From positions 62,001 through 126,000 of the forward strand of contig JACKBJ010000002.1 in NCBI GenBank assembly GCA_020634625.1: DNA of 64,000 nt. The letters run 5' to 3'. Below are positions 39,086 to 47,476 of this stretch, piece by piece; within the stretch, counting starts at the first letter, position 1; each line of letters opens with the position of its first letter. The stretch comes from Caldilineae bacterium. GTDB taxonomy: Bacteria; Chloroflexota; Anaerolineae; Epilineales; Epilineaceae. The notes under the pieces were generated by a model. The model saw nothing but the letters and a program-made list of their open reading frames with translations, was not told where the DNA came from and searched no databases. Made by a program: the position numbers and the translations under genes.

Positions 39086-39837
39086 GCTCGGCCGCGCGGT
39101 CGGCCGGGCCGGCCTCCAGCGACCCGGCCGTCGCTCTCGGCGCGCTGGAGGCCGAGCTGTACGACTGCCGGCGCTGCCCGCGCCTGGTGGCCTGGCGCGA
39201 GCAGGTCGCCGTCGAGAAGCGCCGGGCCTATGTCGATCAGGACTACTGGGCCCGGCCGGTGCCCGGCTTCGGCGATCCGGAGGCCTGGCTGCTGGTGGTC
39301 GGCCTGGCGCCGGGCGCGCACGGCTCGAATCGAACCGGCCGGCCCTTCACCGGCGATCGCTCGGGCGACTGGCTCTTCGCCAGCCTCCACCGGGCCGGCC
39401 TGGCCAGCCAAGCCGAGGCCCGGGCGCGTGGGGATGGCCTGCGGCTGACCGGCGTCTGGATCACCGCCTGCGTGCGCTGCGCGCCGCCGGGCAACAAGCC
39501 CAGCACGGCCGAATGGTCGGCCTGCCAGCCCTATCTGGTGCGCGAGCTGAGCATCCTGGCCCCCAGCCTGCGCGCCGTCGTCTGCCTGGGCGGCTATGCC
39601 TTCGACCGCACCTTGCGGGTGCTGGCCGAGGCGGGCCGGCCGATCGCCCGGCCGCGGCCGCGTTTCGGGCATGGCGTGCTGGCCCGGGCCGGCGCCTTGC
39701 CGGTCCTGGGCTGCTACCACCCCAGCCAGCAGAACACCTTCACCGGCAAGCTGACCGAAGCCATGCTGGACGGGATCTGGCAACGTGCCATCGCCTTGGG
39801 TGCGACCGACGGGAACCTTTCGGTCGGCGCCGGGTAG
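39082..39837 (+). CDS. Uracil-DNA glycosylase, family 5 (UDGb type)
   Basis: A 251-aa base-excision repair enzyme with an iron-sulfur cluster. The first Cys pair is YDCRRCPRLV. Motif A is GLAPGAHGSNRTGRPFTGDRSGDWL, where the family 5 enzymes lack the catalytic Asp/Asn of family 1. A further Cys pair is VWITACVRCAPPGNKPS, and motif B is CYHPSQQNTFTGKLT. Family 5 removes uracil and other deaminated bases such as hypoxanthine from DNA. I place the start at GTG overlapping the surE stop (GTGA); TTG six bases upstream is possible. The -35-like box of the next lipoprotein gene lies inside its last codons. Confidence 0.92.
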   Translation: MSSAARSAGPASSDPAVALGALEAELYDCRRCPRLVAWREQVAVEKRRAYVDQDYWARPVPGFGDPEAWLLVVGLAPGAHGSNRTGRPFTGDRSGDWLFASLHRAGLASQAEARARGDGLRLTGVWITACVRCAPPGNKPSTAEWSACQPYLVRELSILAPSLRAVVCLGGYAFDRTLRVLAEAGRPIARPRPRFGHGVLARAGALPVLGCYHPSQQNTFTGKLTEAMLDGIWQRAIALGATDGNLSVGAG

Positions 39838-39840
39838 AAC
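39811..39840 (+). promoter_or_regulatory. GGGAACCTTTC...TAGAAC box, candidate ECF-type promoter of lipoprotein A
   Basis: GGGAACCTTTC is followed, 16 bases after GAACCT, by TAGAAC. The same first box at the same spacing to TATACT occurs before lipoproteins B and C. GGAAC at -35 with 16-bp spacing is the classic form of ECF sigma promoters. Confidence 0.6.
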
Positions 39841-39941
39841 AGGGCATGCACGGCAGGATCCCCTGCGCAGCCTGGCGACGGGGGGCCAGCCACGAACCCG
39901 ATCACGACTCGCGAACCTACCCAGCAAGGAGACGTCCCATC

Positions 39942-40829
39942 ATGCGCACGCACAAGCTTCTGTTGGTCCCCGCCCTGGCCGTCCTGCTGCTCGGCAGCGT
40001 GGCCTGCAACGGCGCCGACGACATGTCGGGCTCGGCCGTCCAGACGGATGGTGACGCCGGCGTCGGCCCCGGCGACGAGCCGGTGGCGCCCGAGGAGCCG
40101 AAGGACCCGGGCAGCAAGGCCCCCGAGCCCGGTGCGGGCGGCGGTGGCAGCGAACAGCCGGGCATCGATGATCCAACCAAGGGCGGCTCGGGCGTGCAGA
40201 CCCTGGAAGAGGCGCTGGCGCTTCACAAGGACAGCGAGCGCCTGAACTACGAGATCATCCTCAACGACTGCGGCAGCACGGGCTGCGAGGGCCTGGACGA
40301 TTTCGTGGCCTACATCGAGTCGGGCTGTGGCGACGGGTGCAGCCCCGCGGTCGAGAAGTTCCTCGACAACCTGACCTCGGCGCAGAAGCAGGCCGGCATC
40401 GTCCCGGCGACCTTCCCGACGAAGCGTGAGCTGGCCGGCGTCGCCGACGAGGCGGTCGAGGTCGCGCCGGCCGAGCCCGGCGACGAGACGAAGGGCGACG
40501 AGCCGGCGGACGAGCCGGGCGCGGCGCTGGACTCGGCGGAGCTGGACGCGGTGGTCGCCACGGTGGTCGAGAACCTGCGGGCCTCGACCGGCACGGATGC
40601 CGGTGAGGTGACCTGGAAGGAGATCCTGGCCGAGATCCGGCAGACGGTGACGGACCCGGCGCAGGCGCTGGCCATGCTGGAGGAGATCCAGGCGACGCTG
40701 GAGGATGGCTTCAAGAGCGCCATCGGCGACGAGACGGCGGCCGCCCTGCTCGAGGGCGAGGCGGTGGCCCCGGCCGAGGCGGCCGACACGATCGAGGCGG
40801 TCTGGGCCGCGCGCCCCGACAAGGGCTGA
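39942..40829 (+). CDS. Lipoprotein A of a three-member paralogous family
   Basis: This 295-aa protein has a signal peptide ending LLLGSVACNG, a likely lipidation site at Cys22. A Pro/Glu/Gly-rich disordered spacer runs to about residue 85. The folded part starts TLEEALALHKDSERLNYEI and has two Cys pairs (DCGSTGCEG, SGCGDGCSP), probably two disulfides, then IVPATFPTKRELAGVADEAVEV. An acidic linker (AEPGDETKGDEPADEPG) leads to a helical C-terminal domain (VTWKEILAEIRQTVTDPAQALAMLEEIQATLEDGFKSAIGDETAAALLEGEAV). I know no named family for it. AAGGAG precedes the ATG. It shares box and architecture with B and C but is clearly diverged. Confidence 0.8.
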   Translation: MRTHKLLLVPALAVLLLGSVACNGADDMSGSAVQTDGDAGVGPGDEPVAPEEPKDPGSKAPEPGAGGGGSEQPGIDDPTKGGSGVQTLEEALALHKDSERLNYEIILNDCGSTGCEGLDDFVAYIESGCGDGCSPAVEKFLDNLTSAQKQAGIVPATFPTKRELAGVADEAVEVAPAEPGDETKGDEPADEPGAALDSAELDAVVATVVENLRASTGTDAGEVTWKEILAEIRQTVTDPAQALAMLEEIQATLEDGFKSAIGDETAAALLEGEAVAPAEAADTIEAVWAARPDKG

Positions 40830-40880
40830 GCCGATCGCGACGAGTCCGGCGGCCGACGCGAGGCCGAACGACGAACCCAC

Positions 40881-40908
40881 AGCGGGCACCTTCGGGTGCC
40901 CGCTTTCG
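40881..40908 (+). terminator. Terminator of lipoprotein A
   Basis: AGCGGGCACC-TTCG-GGTGCCCGCT followed by TTCG: a 10-bp stem with a stable tetraloop. It also faces the convergent zinc-ribbon gene. Nearly the same hairpin follows lipoprotein B. Confidence 0.8.
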
Positions 40909-40916
40909 TCTGCGCG

Positions 40917-41708
40917 CTAGCGCTTCAGGATGCCGTGCACCAGGCTCGGCAGGACCCAGAGTCCGATGAACAGGCCGGGCCAACCGATGTTGCCCACGAC
41001 CAGGGCCGCCGCGATGGCCAGGAGCCAGAGCTCGGTCGCGGGCAGGCGGCTGATGCGCCGCGCCGCCCCGGGCACGACGAAGCCCAGGACGAAGAGGCCG
41101 GGCCAGCTCATGGCGTTGAGCAGGATCGCCGCCGAGACGAGCATGACGCCCCAGTAGACCTGGGTCTCCCGTTCGGTGCTGTTCGTCGCCGGGCCAAACA
41201 CCTCCGGCAGCGAACGCGATCCGCGCCGATCGACCCGCCGCGGCCGAGCGCCTGGCTGCGTCGGGGCCGGCCGGGTCTGCTCGGCCCGCGTCTTGGGGCC
41301 CGACTCGGCGCGGGGCTTCGCGCCCGGGGCCGCCTGCGGGCCGGTCGACGTTCCTGCCTTCGGGCTCGGGTCGGGCCCGGCCGGCGCGCGCTTGCGGAAG
41401 TGGGCCAGCAGCTGCTCGGGCTGGGCGGGATCGATGGTGGTGTCCACCAGCTCCCAGCCATCGACGGCTTCACGTCGCGCCAGGGCCTCGAGCTCGGCCG
41501 GCGGGCAGGCGATGGACTGTTCGACATCGGCCTGAGCCGCCGCTGTCCCAAGCTCCGGCCGGCGCGCCGCGCGCGCTTCGAGCGTGGTGCCGCAACGCGG
41601 GCAGGCCTCGGCTTCGGGCTCGGCGCGAAAGCCGCAGCGGGAGCAGGTGCCCGGGCTCGCGTCGAGCGAAGTCGAGGGCATGGATTCGATGCCGTGATCG
41701 AGGCTCAT
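40917..41708 (-). CDS. Zinc-ribbon membrane protein with disordered linker
   Basis: A 263-aa protein. The N-terminal double-CxxC ribbon (TCSRCGFRAEPEAEACPRCGTTLEA, residues 22-44) is followed by a short folded segment (IACPPAELEALARREAVDGWELVDTTIDPAQPEQLLAHFRKR). That segment resembles small domains that end in a lengthy W-E-L-V-x-T strand. A Pro/Ala/Arg-rich linker leads to three or so hydrophobic helices (YWGVMLVSAAILLNAM, LFVLGFVVPG, ELWLLAIAAALVVGNIGWPGLFIGLWVL). The two halves of the membrane part repeat an 'xNxxxWPGLFxxGxVxP' theme. The function is unknown. ATG is preceded by CAGGAGCC. Confidence 0.75.
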   Translation of the reverse strand: MSLDHGIESMPSTSLDASPGTCSRCGFRAEPEAEACPRCGTTLEARAARRPELGTAAAQADVEQSIACPPAELEALARREAVDGWELVDTTIDPAQPEQLLAHFRKRAPAGPDPSPKAGTSTGPQAAPGAKPRAESGPKTRAEQTRPAPTQPGARPRRVDRRGSRSLPEVFGPATNSTERETQVYWGVMLVSAAILLNAMSWPGLFVLGFVVPGAARRISRLPATELWLLAIAAALVVGNIGWPGLFIGLWVLPSLVHGILKR

Positions 41709-41830
41709 GCTAGGCTCCTGGATGGGCTCATCATTCTAGCGTTCGTCCGGCCGGGAACAATCGTGCTGGACACGGGTATACAGAGGTGAGATCATCCCAT
41801 TCACCCTTTCCGCCAAGGATGCCGGTTGCC

Positions 41831-42640
41831 ATGACCGATAACGCCATCAGAGACGCGCTCGAGGCGCTGCTGCAGGACGAGCATGCCGGCGAGCTGGAGT
41901 CGCAGTCGATCGAGCAGCTCTCGCGCAGCGAGCGGGGCCGGTTTGCGCTCGCGGTCTGGCGTTGGCTGTCGGGAGGGGCATCGACGACCACGCCGCAGGT
42001 CGATCTGGCCGCGGACGTGCTGGCCGACCTGCCTCCGGATGGCGGTCCGCGGACCTGGGCGCGCCTGGCCGAGCTGGTGCTCGAGGGCTGGGCGGATCCC
42101 GGGTATCGTGCGGCCTTGCGGCGCGACCCCTGGTCGGCGCTGGCTGCCCGCGGCCTGCGGCTGGATGCGTCACTGCGACTGGAGATCGTGGCGCCCGAGG
42201 CAGCCGGCCTGCCGGATGGCCTGCGGGTGCAGCTGCCGCTGCCGGCCTCGGATCGCCCGGCGGTCCCGGTCGCGCAGGCCATGCGTGAGCTCGACGGCAC
42301 GGAGTTCGCCTGGCTCTTCGGCCCGCCCTGGGCGCGCAGCGTCCCTGCGGCACGGCCTGCCGAGGCGGCTCCGACCAGGGTCGCATCGACGCCTCCCGGC
42401 GCCGCCGAGCGCTTCCGGAGCTGGTGGGCATCGCTCGGCGCCGGTCCTCGACTGGCTCTCGTGATCGGCACGATCCTGGTCTGCGCCATCGGCTTGGACT
42501 TCATGCAGACCGACGTGTCTCCGAGCGGCAACCCGCTGCTGGGGGCCGCGCTCGGCGGGAGCCTGGACTGGCCTTCGTTGGTTGGCCTCGTCGCCGGATT
42601 GGGCCTGGTCGCATGGGCGCTGTGGAGCGGAAGGCGCTGA
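41831..42640 (+). CDS. Membrane protein with an NHLP-leader-like domain
   Basis: A 269-aa protein. Residues 77-137 (LAELVLEGWADPGYRAALRRDPWSALAARGLRLDASLRLEIV, then LPDGLRVQLPLPAS) closely follow the pattern of nitrile-hydratase-alpha-like leader peptides: a-W-x-DP-x-[FY]-R-x-x-L-x-x-DP-x-x-A-L-x-x-x-G-L, a V/E strand and a final LPLP. NHLP leaders direct modification of ribosomal peptides, but here the domain sits in mid-protein. Two C-terminal helices (208-223, 250-266) anchor it. No maturation enzyme is nearby, so this may be a structural reuse of the fold. ATG is chosen with AAGGA about 11 bases upstream; an ATG four codons earlier is the alternative. Confidence 0.6.
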   Translation: MTDNAIRDALEALLQDEHAGELESQSIEQLSRSERGRFALAVWRWLSGGASTTTPQVDLAADVLADLPPDGGPRTWARLAELVLEGWADPGYRAALRRDPWSALAARGLRLDASLRLEIVAPEAAGLPDGLRVQLPLPASDRPAVPVAQAMRELDGTEFAWLFGPPWARSVPAARPAEAAPTRVASTPPGAAERFRSWWASLGAGPRLALVIGTILVCAIGLDFMQTDVSPSGNPLLGAALGGSLDWPSLVGLVAGLGLVAWALWSGRR

Positions 42641-42660
42641 GTCGGGTCGCCGTATCCCGG

Positions 42661-42688
42661 GAACCTTTCCGGAAACCGGGGGTATACT
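42661..42688 (+). promoter_or_regulatory. Candidate ECF-type promoter of lipoprotein B
   Basis: GAACCT, 16-bp spacer, TATACT, embedded in GGGAACCTTTCCGG...GGTATACTCTGCC. The spacing is identical to that of the other two family members. Confidence 0.6.
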
Positions 42689-42773
42689 CTGCCGACGCTG
42701 GCACGATCGAAGGCGCGCACGAGGCGCCCCGGGGGATCGGCCGAGAGATCCGAAGGAGGAGGTGCATATCGAG

Positions 42774-42824
42774 ATGATCCATCGCAACCGGCGAGCACCT
42801 GCCGCCATGGACCCATCGACCTGA
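42774..42824 (+). other. Possible 16-codon leader ORF before lipoprotein B
   Basis: AAGGAGGAGG lies about 11 bases before ATG, opening MIHRNRRAPAAMDPST and a TGA. It is identical in the leader of copy C. The lipoprotein start is 127 bases further on. It may be a regulatory upstream ORF, but conservation could simply reflect the recent duplication. Confidence 0.35.
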
Positions 42825-42951
42825 TCCCGAACGCGACGTCCATTACCCATCCGAGCCCGGGGCCGTACGCGCCACAGGGCACAGCCAAGGCCGAGAACGG
42901 CCAACCCATCGATCGCGACACGCGATACCCATCTCGAGGAGAGAACCCAAC

Positions 42952-43830
42952 ATGCGAACGCACAAGCTTCTGCTGACCTCCGCCCTGGCCGTGATGCTGC
43001 TCGGCAGCGCCGCCTGCAGCTCGGGTGACGACATGTCGGGCTCGGCCGTCGGCACCGAGGGAGACTCGGGCGTGGCGCCCGGCGACGAGCCGGTGGCGCC
43101 CGAGCAGCCGAAGGAGGATCCGGGCATCAAGGGCGAGGAGCCGGCCCCGGGCGGCGAGCAGCCGGGCGGCGAGCAGCCGGGCGGCACGACGAGCCAGGGC
43201 GCGCAGACGCTGGACGAGGCGCTGGCGCTGCACAAGGACAGCGAGCGGCTGAACGTCGAGATCGTGACGGAGGACTGTGGCAGCACGCAGTGCACCGAGG
43301 AGCTGCAGAAGCTGGTCGAGTACATCGAGTCGGGCTGCGGCGACGGTTGCCCGCCGGTGGTGGAGAACTTCGTTGACAACCTGACGTCGGCGCAGAAGCA
43401 GAGCGGCATCGTGCCGGCGACCTTCCCGACGAAGCGCGACCTGTCCGGTGTCGCCGACGAGGCCGTCGAGGTCGCCCCGGCCGAGCCGGGCGACGAGGCC
43501 AAGGGCGACGAGCCGGCGGACGAGCCGGGCGCGGCGCTGGACCAGGCGGAGCTGGACGCGACGGTGGCGGCGGTGGTCGAGAACCTGCGCGCTTCGGCGG
43601 GCACGGACTACGAGGCGGTCACCTGGAAGGAGATCCTGGCCGAGATCCGGCAGACGGTGACGGACCCGGAGCAGGCGCTGGCGATGCTGGCCGAGATCCA
43701 GTCGAAGCTGGAGGACGGCTTCAAGAGCGCTATCGGTGACGACACGGCGGCGGCCTTGCTCGAGGGCGAGGCGGTGGCCCCGGCCGACGCGGCCGACGCG
43801 ATCGAGGCGGCCTGGGCGGCCCAGCCGTAG
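42952..43830 (+). CDS. Lipoprotein B of the paralogous family
   Basis: A 292-aa lipoprotein with signal peptide ending LLLGSAACSS. The linker is rich in PGGEQ repeats. The conserved part has two Cys pairs (DCGSTQCTE, SGCGDGCPP), then VENFVDNLTSAQKQSGIVPATFPTKRDLSGVADEAVEV and the same acidic linker and C-terminal helical domain as A. It is nearly identical to C and about two-thirds identical to A by eye in the folded regions. GAGGAGAG precedes the ATG. The function is unknown; lipidation places it on the outer face of the membrane. It has its own promoter box and terminator, so each copy is a separate transcription unit. Confidence 0.82.
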   Translation: MRTHKLLLTSALAVMLLGSAACSSGDDMSGSAVGTEGDSGVAPGDEPVAPEQPKEDPGIKGEEPAPGGEQPGGEQPGGTTSQGAQTLDEALALHKDSERLNVEIVTEDCGSTQCTEELQKLVEYIESGCGDGCPPVVENFVDNLTSAQKQSGIVPATFPTKRDLSGVADEAVEVAPAEPGDEAKGDEPADEPGAALDQAELDATVAAVVENLRASAGTDYEAVTWKEILAEIRQTVTDPEQALAMLAEIQSKLEDGFKSAIGDDTAAALLEGEAVAPADAADAIEAAWAAQP

Positions 43831-43873
43831 GGCGAATCAAGGCCTGGTCGATGCCGAACCGTCGATCCAATCC

Positions 43874-43899
43874 AAGCGGGCACCTTCGGGTGCCCGCTT
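43874..43899 (+). terminator. Terminator of lipoprotein B
   Basis: AAGCGGGCACC-TTCG-GGTGCCCGCTT, an 11-bp stem almost identical to the terminator of lipoprotein A. Confidence 0.8.
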
Positions 43900-43953
43900 C
43901 GACGTTGTCTCGCGGGCAGGTCGGCAGGAATGCCAGCACTCCGTCCGTTTCGG

Positions 43954-43981
43954 GAACCTTTCCGGAAACCGGGGGTATACT
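43954..43981 (+). promoter_or_regulatory. Candidate ECF-type promoter of lipoprotein C
   Basis: An exact repeat of the B box: GAACCT, 16 bases, TATACT. Confidence 0.6.
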
Positions 43982-44066
43982 CTGCCAACGCTGGCACGAT
44001 CGAAGGCGCGCACGAGGCGCCCCGGGGGATCGGCCGAGAGATCCGAAGGAGGAGGTGCATATCGAG

Positions 44067-44117
44067 ATGATCCATCGCAACCGGCGAGCACCTGCCGCCA
44101 TGGACCCATCGACCTGA
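44067..44117 (+). other. Possible 16-codon leader ORF before lipoprotein C
   Basis: Identical in sequence and ribosome site to the one before lipoprotein B. Confidence 0.35.
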
Positions 44118-44244
44118 TCCCGAACGCGACGTCCATTACCCATCCGAGCCCGGGGCCGTACGCGCCACAGGGCACAGCCACGGCCGAGAACGGCCAACCC
44201 ATCGATCGCGACACGCGATACCCATCTCGAGGAGAGAACCCAAC

Positions 44245-45123
44245 ATGCGAACGCACAAGCTTCTGCTGACTTCCGCCCTGGCCGTGATGCTGCTCGGCAG
44301 CGCCGCCTGCAGCTCGGGTGACGACATGTCGGGCTCGGCCGTCGGCACCGAGGGAGACTCGGGCGTGGCGCCCGGCGACGAGCCGGTGGCGCCCGAGCAG
44401 CCGAAGGAGGATCCGGGCATCAAGGGCGAGGAGCCGGCCCCGGGCGGCGAGCAGCCGGGCGGCGAGCAGCCGGGCGGCACGACGAGCCAGGGCGCGCAGA
44501 CGCTGGACGAGGCGCTGGCGCTGCACAAGGACAGCGAGCGGCTGAACGTCGAGATCGTGACGGAGGACTGTGGCAGCACGCAATGCACCGAGGAGCTGCA
44601 GAAGCTGGTCGAGTACATCGAGTCGGGCTGCGGTAATGGCTGCACGCCGACCGTGGAGAACTTCGTCAAGGACCTGACGCCGGCCCAGAAGCAGAGCGGC
44701 ATCGTGCCGGCGACGTTCCCGACGAAGAACGACCTGTCGGGCGTGGCGGACGAGGCCGTCGAGGTCGCCCCGGCCGAGCCGGGCGACGAGGCCAAGGGCG
44801 ACGAGCCGGCGGACGAGCCGGGCGCGGCGCTGGACCAGGCGGAGCTGGACGCGACGGTGGCGGCGGTGGTCGAGAACCTGCGCGCTTCGGCGGGCACGGA
44901 CTACGAGGCGGTCACCTGGAAGGAGATCCTGGCCGAGATCCGGCAGACGGTGACGGACCCGGAGCAGGCGCTGGCGATGCTGGCCGAGATCCAGTCGAAG
45001 CTGGAGGACGGCTTCAAGAGCGCCATCGGTGACGACACAGCAGCGGCCTTGCTCGAGGGCGAGGCGGTGGCCCCGGCCGACGCGGCCGACGCGATCGAGG
45101 CGGCCTGGGCAGCCCAGCCGTAG
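44245..45123 (+). CDS. Lipoprotein C of the paralogous family
   Basis: A 292-aa near-duplicate of lipoprotein B with the same lipobox, linker and C-terminal helical domain. It differs mainly in one block: SGCGNGCTPTVENFVKDLTPAQKQ replaces SGCGDGCPPVVENFVDNLTSAQKQ, and TKNDLS replaces TKRDLS. Changes are clustered in the Cys-paired module while flanking sequence is nearly unchanged at DNA level. That suggests either selection on this surface or gene conversion elsewhere. The promoter box and leader are shared with B; the terminator sequence is different. Confidence 0.82.
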   Translation: MRTHKLLLTSALAVMLLGSAACSSGDDMSGSAVGTEGDSGVAPGDEPVAPEQPKEDPGIKGEEPAPGGEQPGGEQPGGTTSQGAQTLDEALALHKDSERLNVEIVTEDCGSTQCTEELQKLVEYIESGCGNGCTPTVENFVKDLTPAQKQSGIVPATFPTKNDLSGVADEAVEVAPAEPGDEAKGDEPADEPGAALDQAELDATVAAVVENLRASAGTDYEAVTWKEILAEIRQTVTDPEQALAMLAEIQSKLEDGFKSAIGDDTAAALLEGEAVAPADAADAIEAAWAAQP

Positions 45124-45188
45124 CCGGGTCGATCCGAATCAGGCAACGGCCTGCCGAATGGGCCGGGTCGAGCGAGACGTGATCCGAG

Positions 45189-45219
45189 AGCGCGAGCACC
45201 CACGGGTGCTCGCGCTTTC
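45189..45219 (+). terminator. Terminator of lipoprotein C
   Basis: AGCGCGAGCACC-CACG-GGTGCTCGCGCT followed by TTTCG: a 12-bp stem. It also faces the convergent decarboxylase gene. Confidence 0.8.
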
Positions 45220-45233
45220 GCGTCCGCCGGCGA

Positions 45234-46195
<962 letters not shown>

Positions 46196-46199
<4 letters not shown>

Positions 46200-47284
46200 G
46201 CGGCCGCTCGCTCCAGGCGCAGGTGCTGGTAGCTGCCCAGGCAGGGCGGGCCGTCGGAGATCCACATCTCGCCGGCCGTGAGGTCCATCAGCACCGAGGT
46301 GACGGTCTGGTAGGTGTGGCTGCCGCCCCGCTCGGGATCGGGGTGGCGGCAGATCGAGTTGGGGTGACCGACGTGGTCGCGCAGGCGCTCGAGCACCTGG
46401 CGCTCGGTCAACGGCGTATCCGAGAGCATGACCTGACGGCAGCGTGCCGCGCGGTGCACCGACCACTTGCGGAAGGGCGAGGGCGGTTCGGCGATGCCCA
46501 GGCCAGCGGGATCGACGAAGTGGTTGGCGTGGCTGTAGACGCCGTTCTCGGCGCCGATCCAGTTCAGCGCCCAGGGCGCGGCCTCGAGGCCGGCCACCCG
46601 GTCGGGCGTCTGGGCGATCAGGTAATGGGTCGAGCAGCCGCGCGGCTCGTCGGTGATGACGCGGGCGGCGGCATCGAGCTCGCGTTGGGCCAGGATCTCC
46701 CAGCAGCGGACATGGAAGGGCCGGCGCAGGCGCGACCAATCGTCGGCGGTGGAGGTCAGGCCGTTGATGGCCAGGCCCAGGCCGGCCGAGCTGAGGCCGA
46801 TCTTGCCGCCGAAGATGCCCGCCTCGGTGAAGCAGAGCTGTTCGAGGCCATCGGGCTGTCGGATGTGCAGCACGGCGCCCTGGACCTCGGGGATCCAGTC
46901 CCAGTTCTGGCCGATGAGCAGGTGCCCCGAGGCGCTGCGCTCGGGTAGCAGCGCGAAGAGCGTGCAGCCGTCCGGCATGGCCATGGCCGTGAACTGGTGG
47001 TAGAGCAGCTCGTAGCGCAGGTTGAGGGCGGCGATCTCGAGCTCGGGGATGCCGCTGCCCTCGGCGATGCCGCGCGCGCCGGCCACGTAGTCGGGGCTCT
47101 GCTTCGCGACGGCGTCCCAGTAGGGGGTCACGCGCGCGAGCACCTGCTCCCGCGTCAAGCCGCCCTCGTCGTGGAAGCGGCGGAAGTAGGTCTCGACGTT
47201 GCGCGCGATGCGCTCGGCGAGCAGGCGACCGTGGGCCAGGCCTTGCGCCTGGGGCGGGCCTTCGAGCTGGATGACGGGGAGCAT
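46196..47284 (-). CDS. C45 family autoproteolytic acyltransferase/hydrolase (NTN fold)
   Basis: A 362-aa protein related to isopenicillin-N acyltransferase (peptidase family C45), an N-terminal nucleophile hydrolase that cleaves itself to expose a catalytic Cys. That residue is in AMPDGCTLFALLPE near residue 103. Other family blocks are GHLLIGQNWDWIPE, FTEAGIFGGKIGLSSAGLGLAINGL, CSTHYLIAQTPD and YSHANHFVDP (conserved Asn/His region). Substrates are probably amides or lactam-like compounds; none can be named. The start MLPVIQLEGP suits the family; an in-frame start 12 codons upstream is less likely. It heads a two-gene operon with the UDP-xylose synthase. Confidence 0.88.
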
Positions 47285-47353
47285 GGGGCAATCATAGGCG
47301 AGCCGGCTGCCTCCGGCCATTCGCGCCGCGGTCGCATCGGCGGCGAAGGGTGT

Positions 47354-47359
47354 TACACT
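47354..47359 (+). promoter_or_regulatory. Promoter -10 element TACACT ahead of the GNAT gene
   Basis: GGTGTTACACTGGGGATGCG lies 118 bp before the GNAT start in the gap between divergent genes. Confidence 0.45.
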
Positions 47360-47476
47360 GGGGATGCGCCCCGGGGCCGAGCGCTTGGGTCACGTCTGGC
47401 GGCCGCGCGGCGTCAAGGGACGCAACCCGACGTCGAAGCCGATGGAACGCCATGCTTGAACGCGAAGGAGCATCCG

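Larger units (their letters stand above)
42659..43830 (+). repeat. First copy of a 1293-bp-period tandem duplication
   Basis: Promoter box, ~290-base leader, mini-ORF and lipoprotein gene are repeated almost base for base at 43952-45123, offset exactly 1293. Divergence is concentrated in a short coding stretch (43363-43460) and in the sequence after the stop. Confidence 0.93.
43831..44244 (+). other. Spacer between lipoproteins B and C (414 bp)
   Basis: It holds the terminator of B, then the promoter box and long leader of C, nearly identical to the leader of B. No further gene. Confidence 0.7.
43952..45123 (+). repeat. Second copy of the 1293-bp-period tandem duplication
   Basis: Matches 42659-43830. 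The two leaders differ by only a few bases, including GCCGACG/GCCAACG just after the -10 box. Confidence 0.93.
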
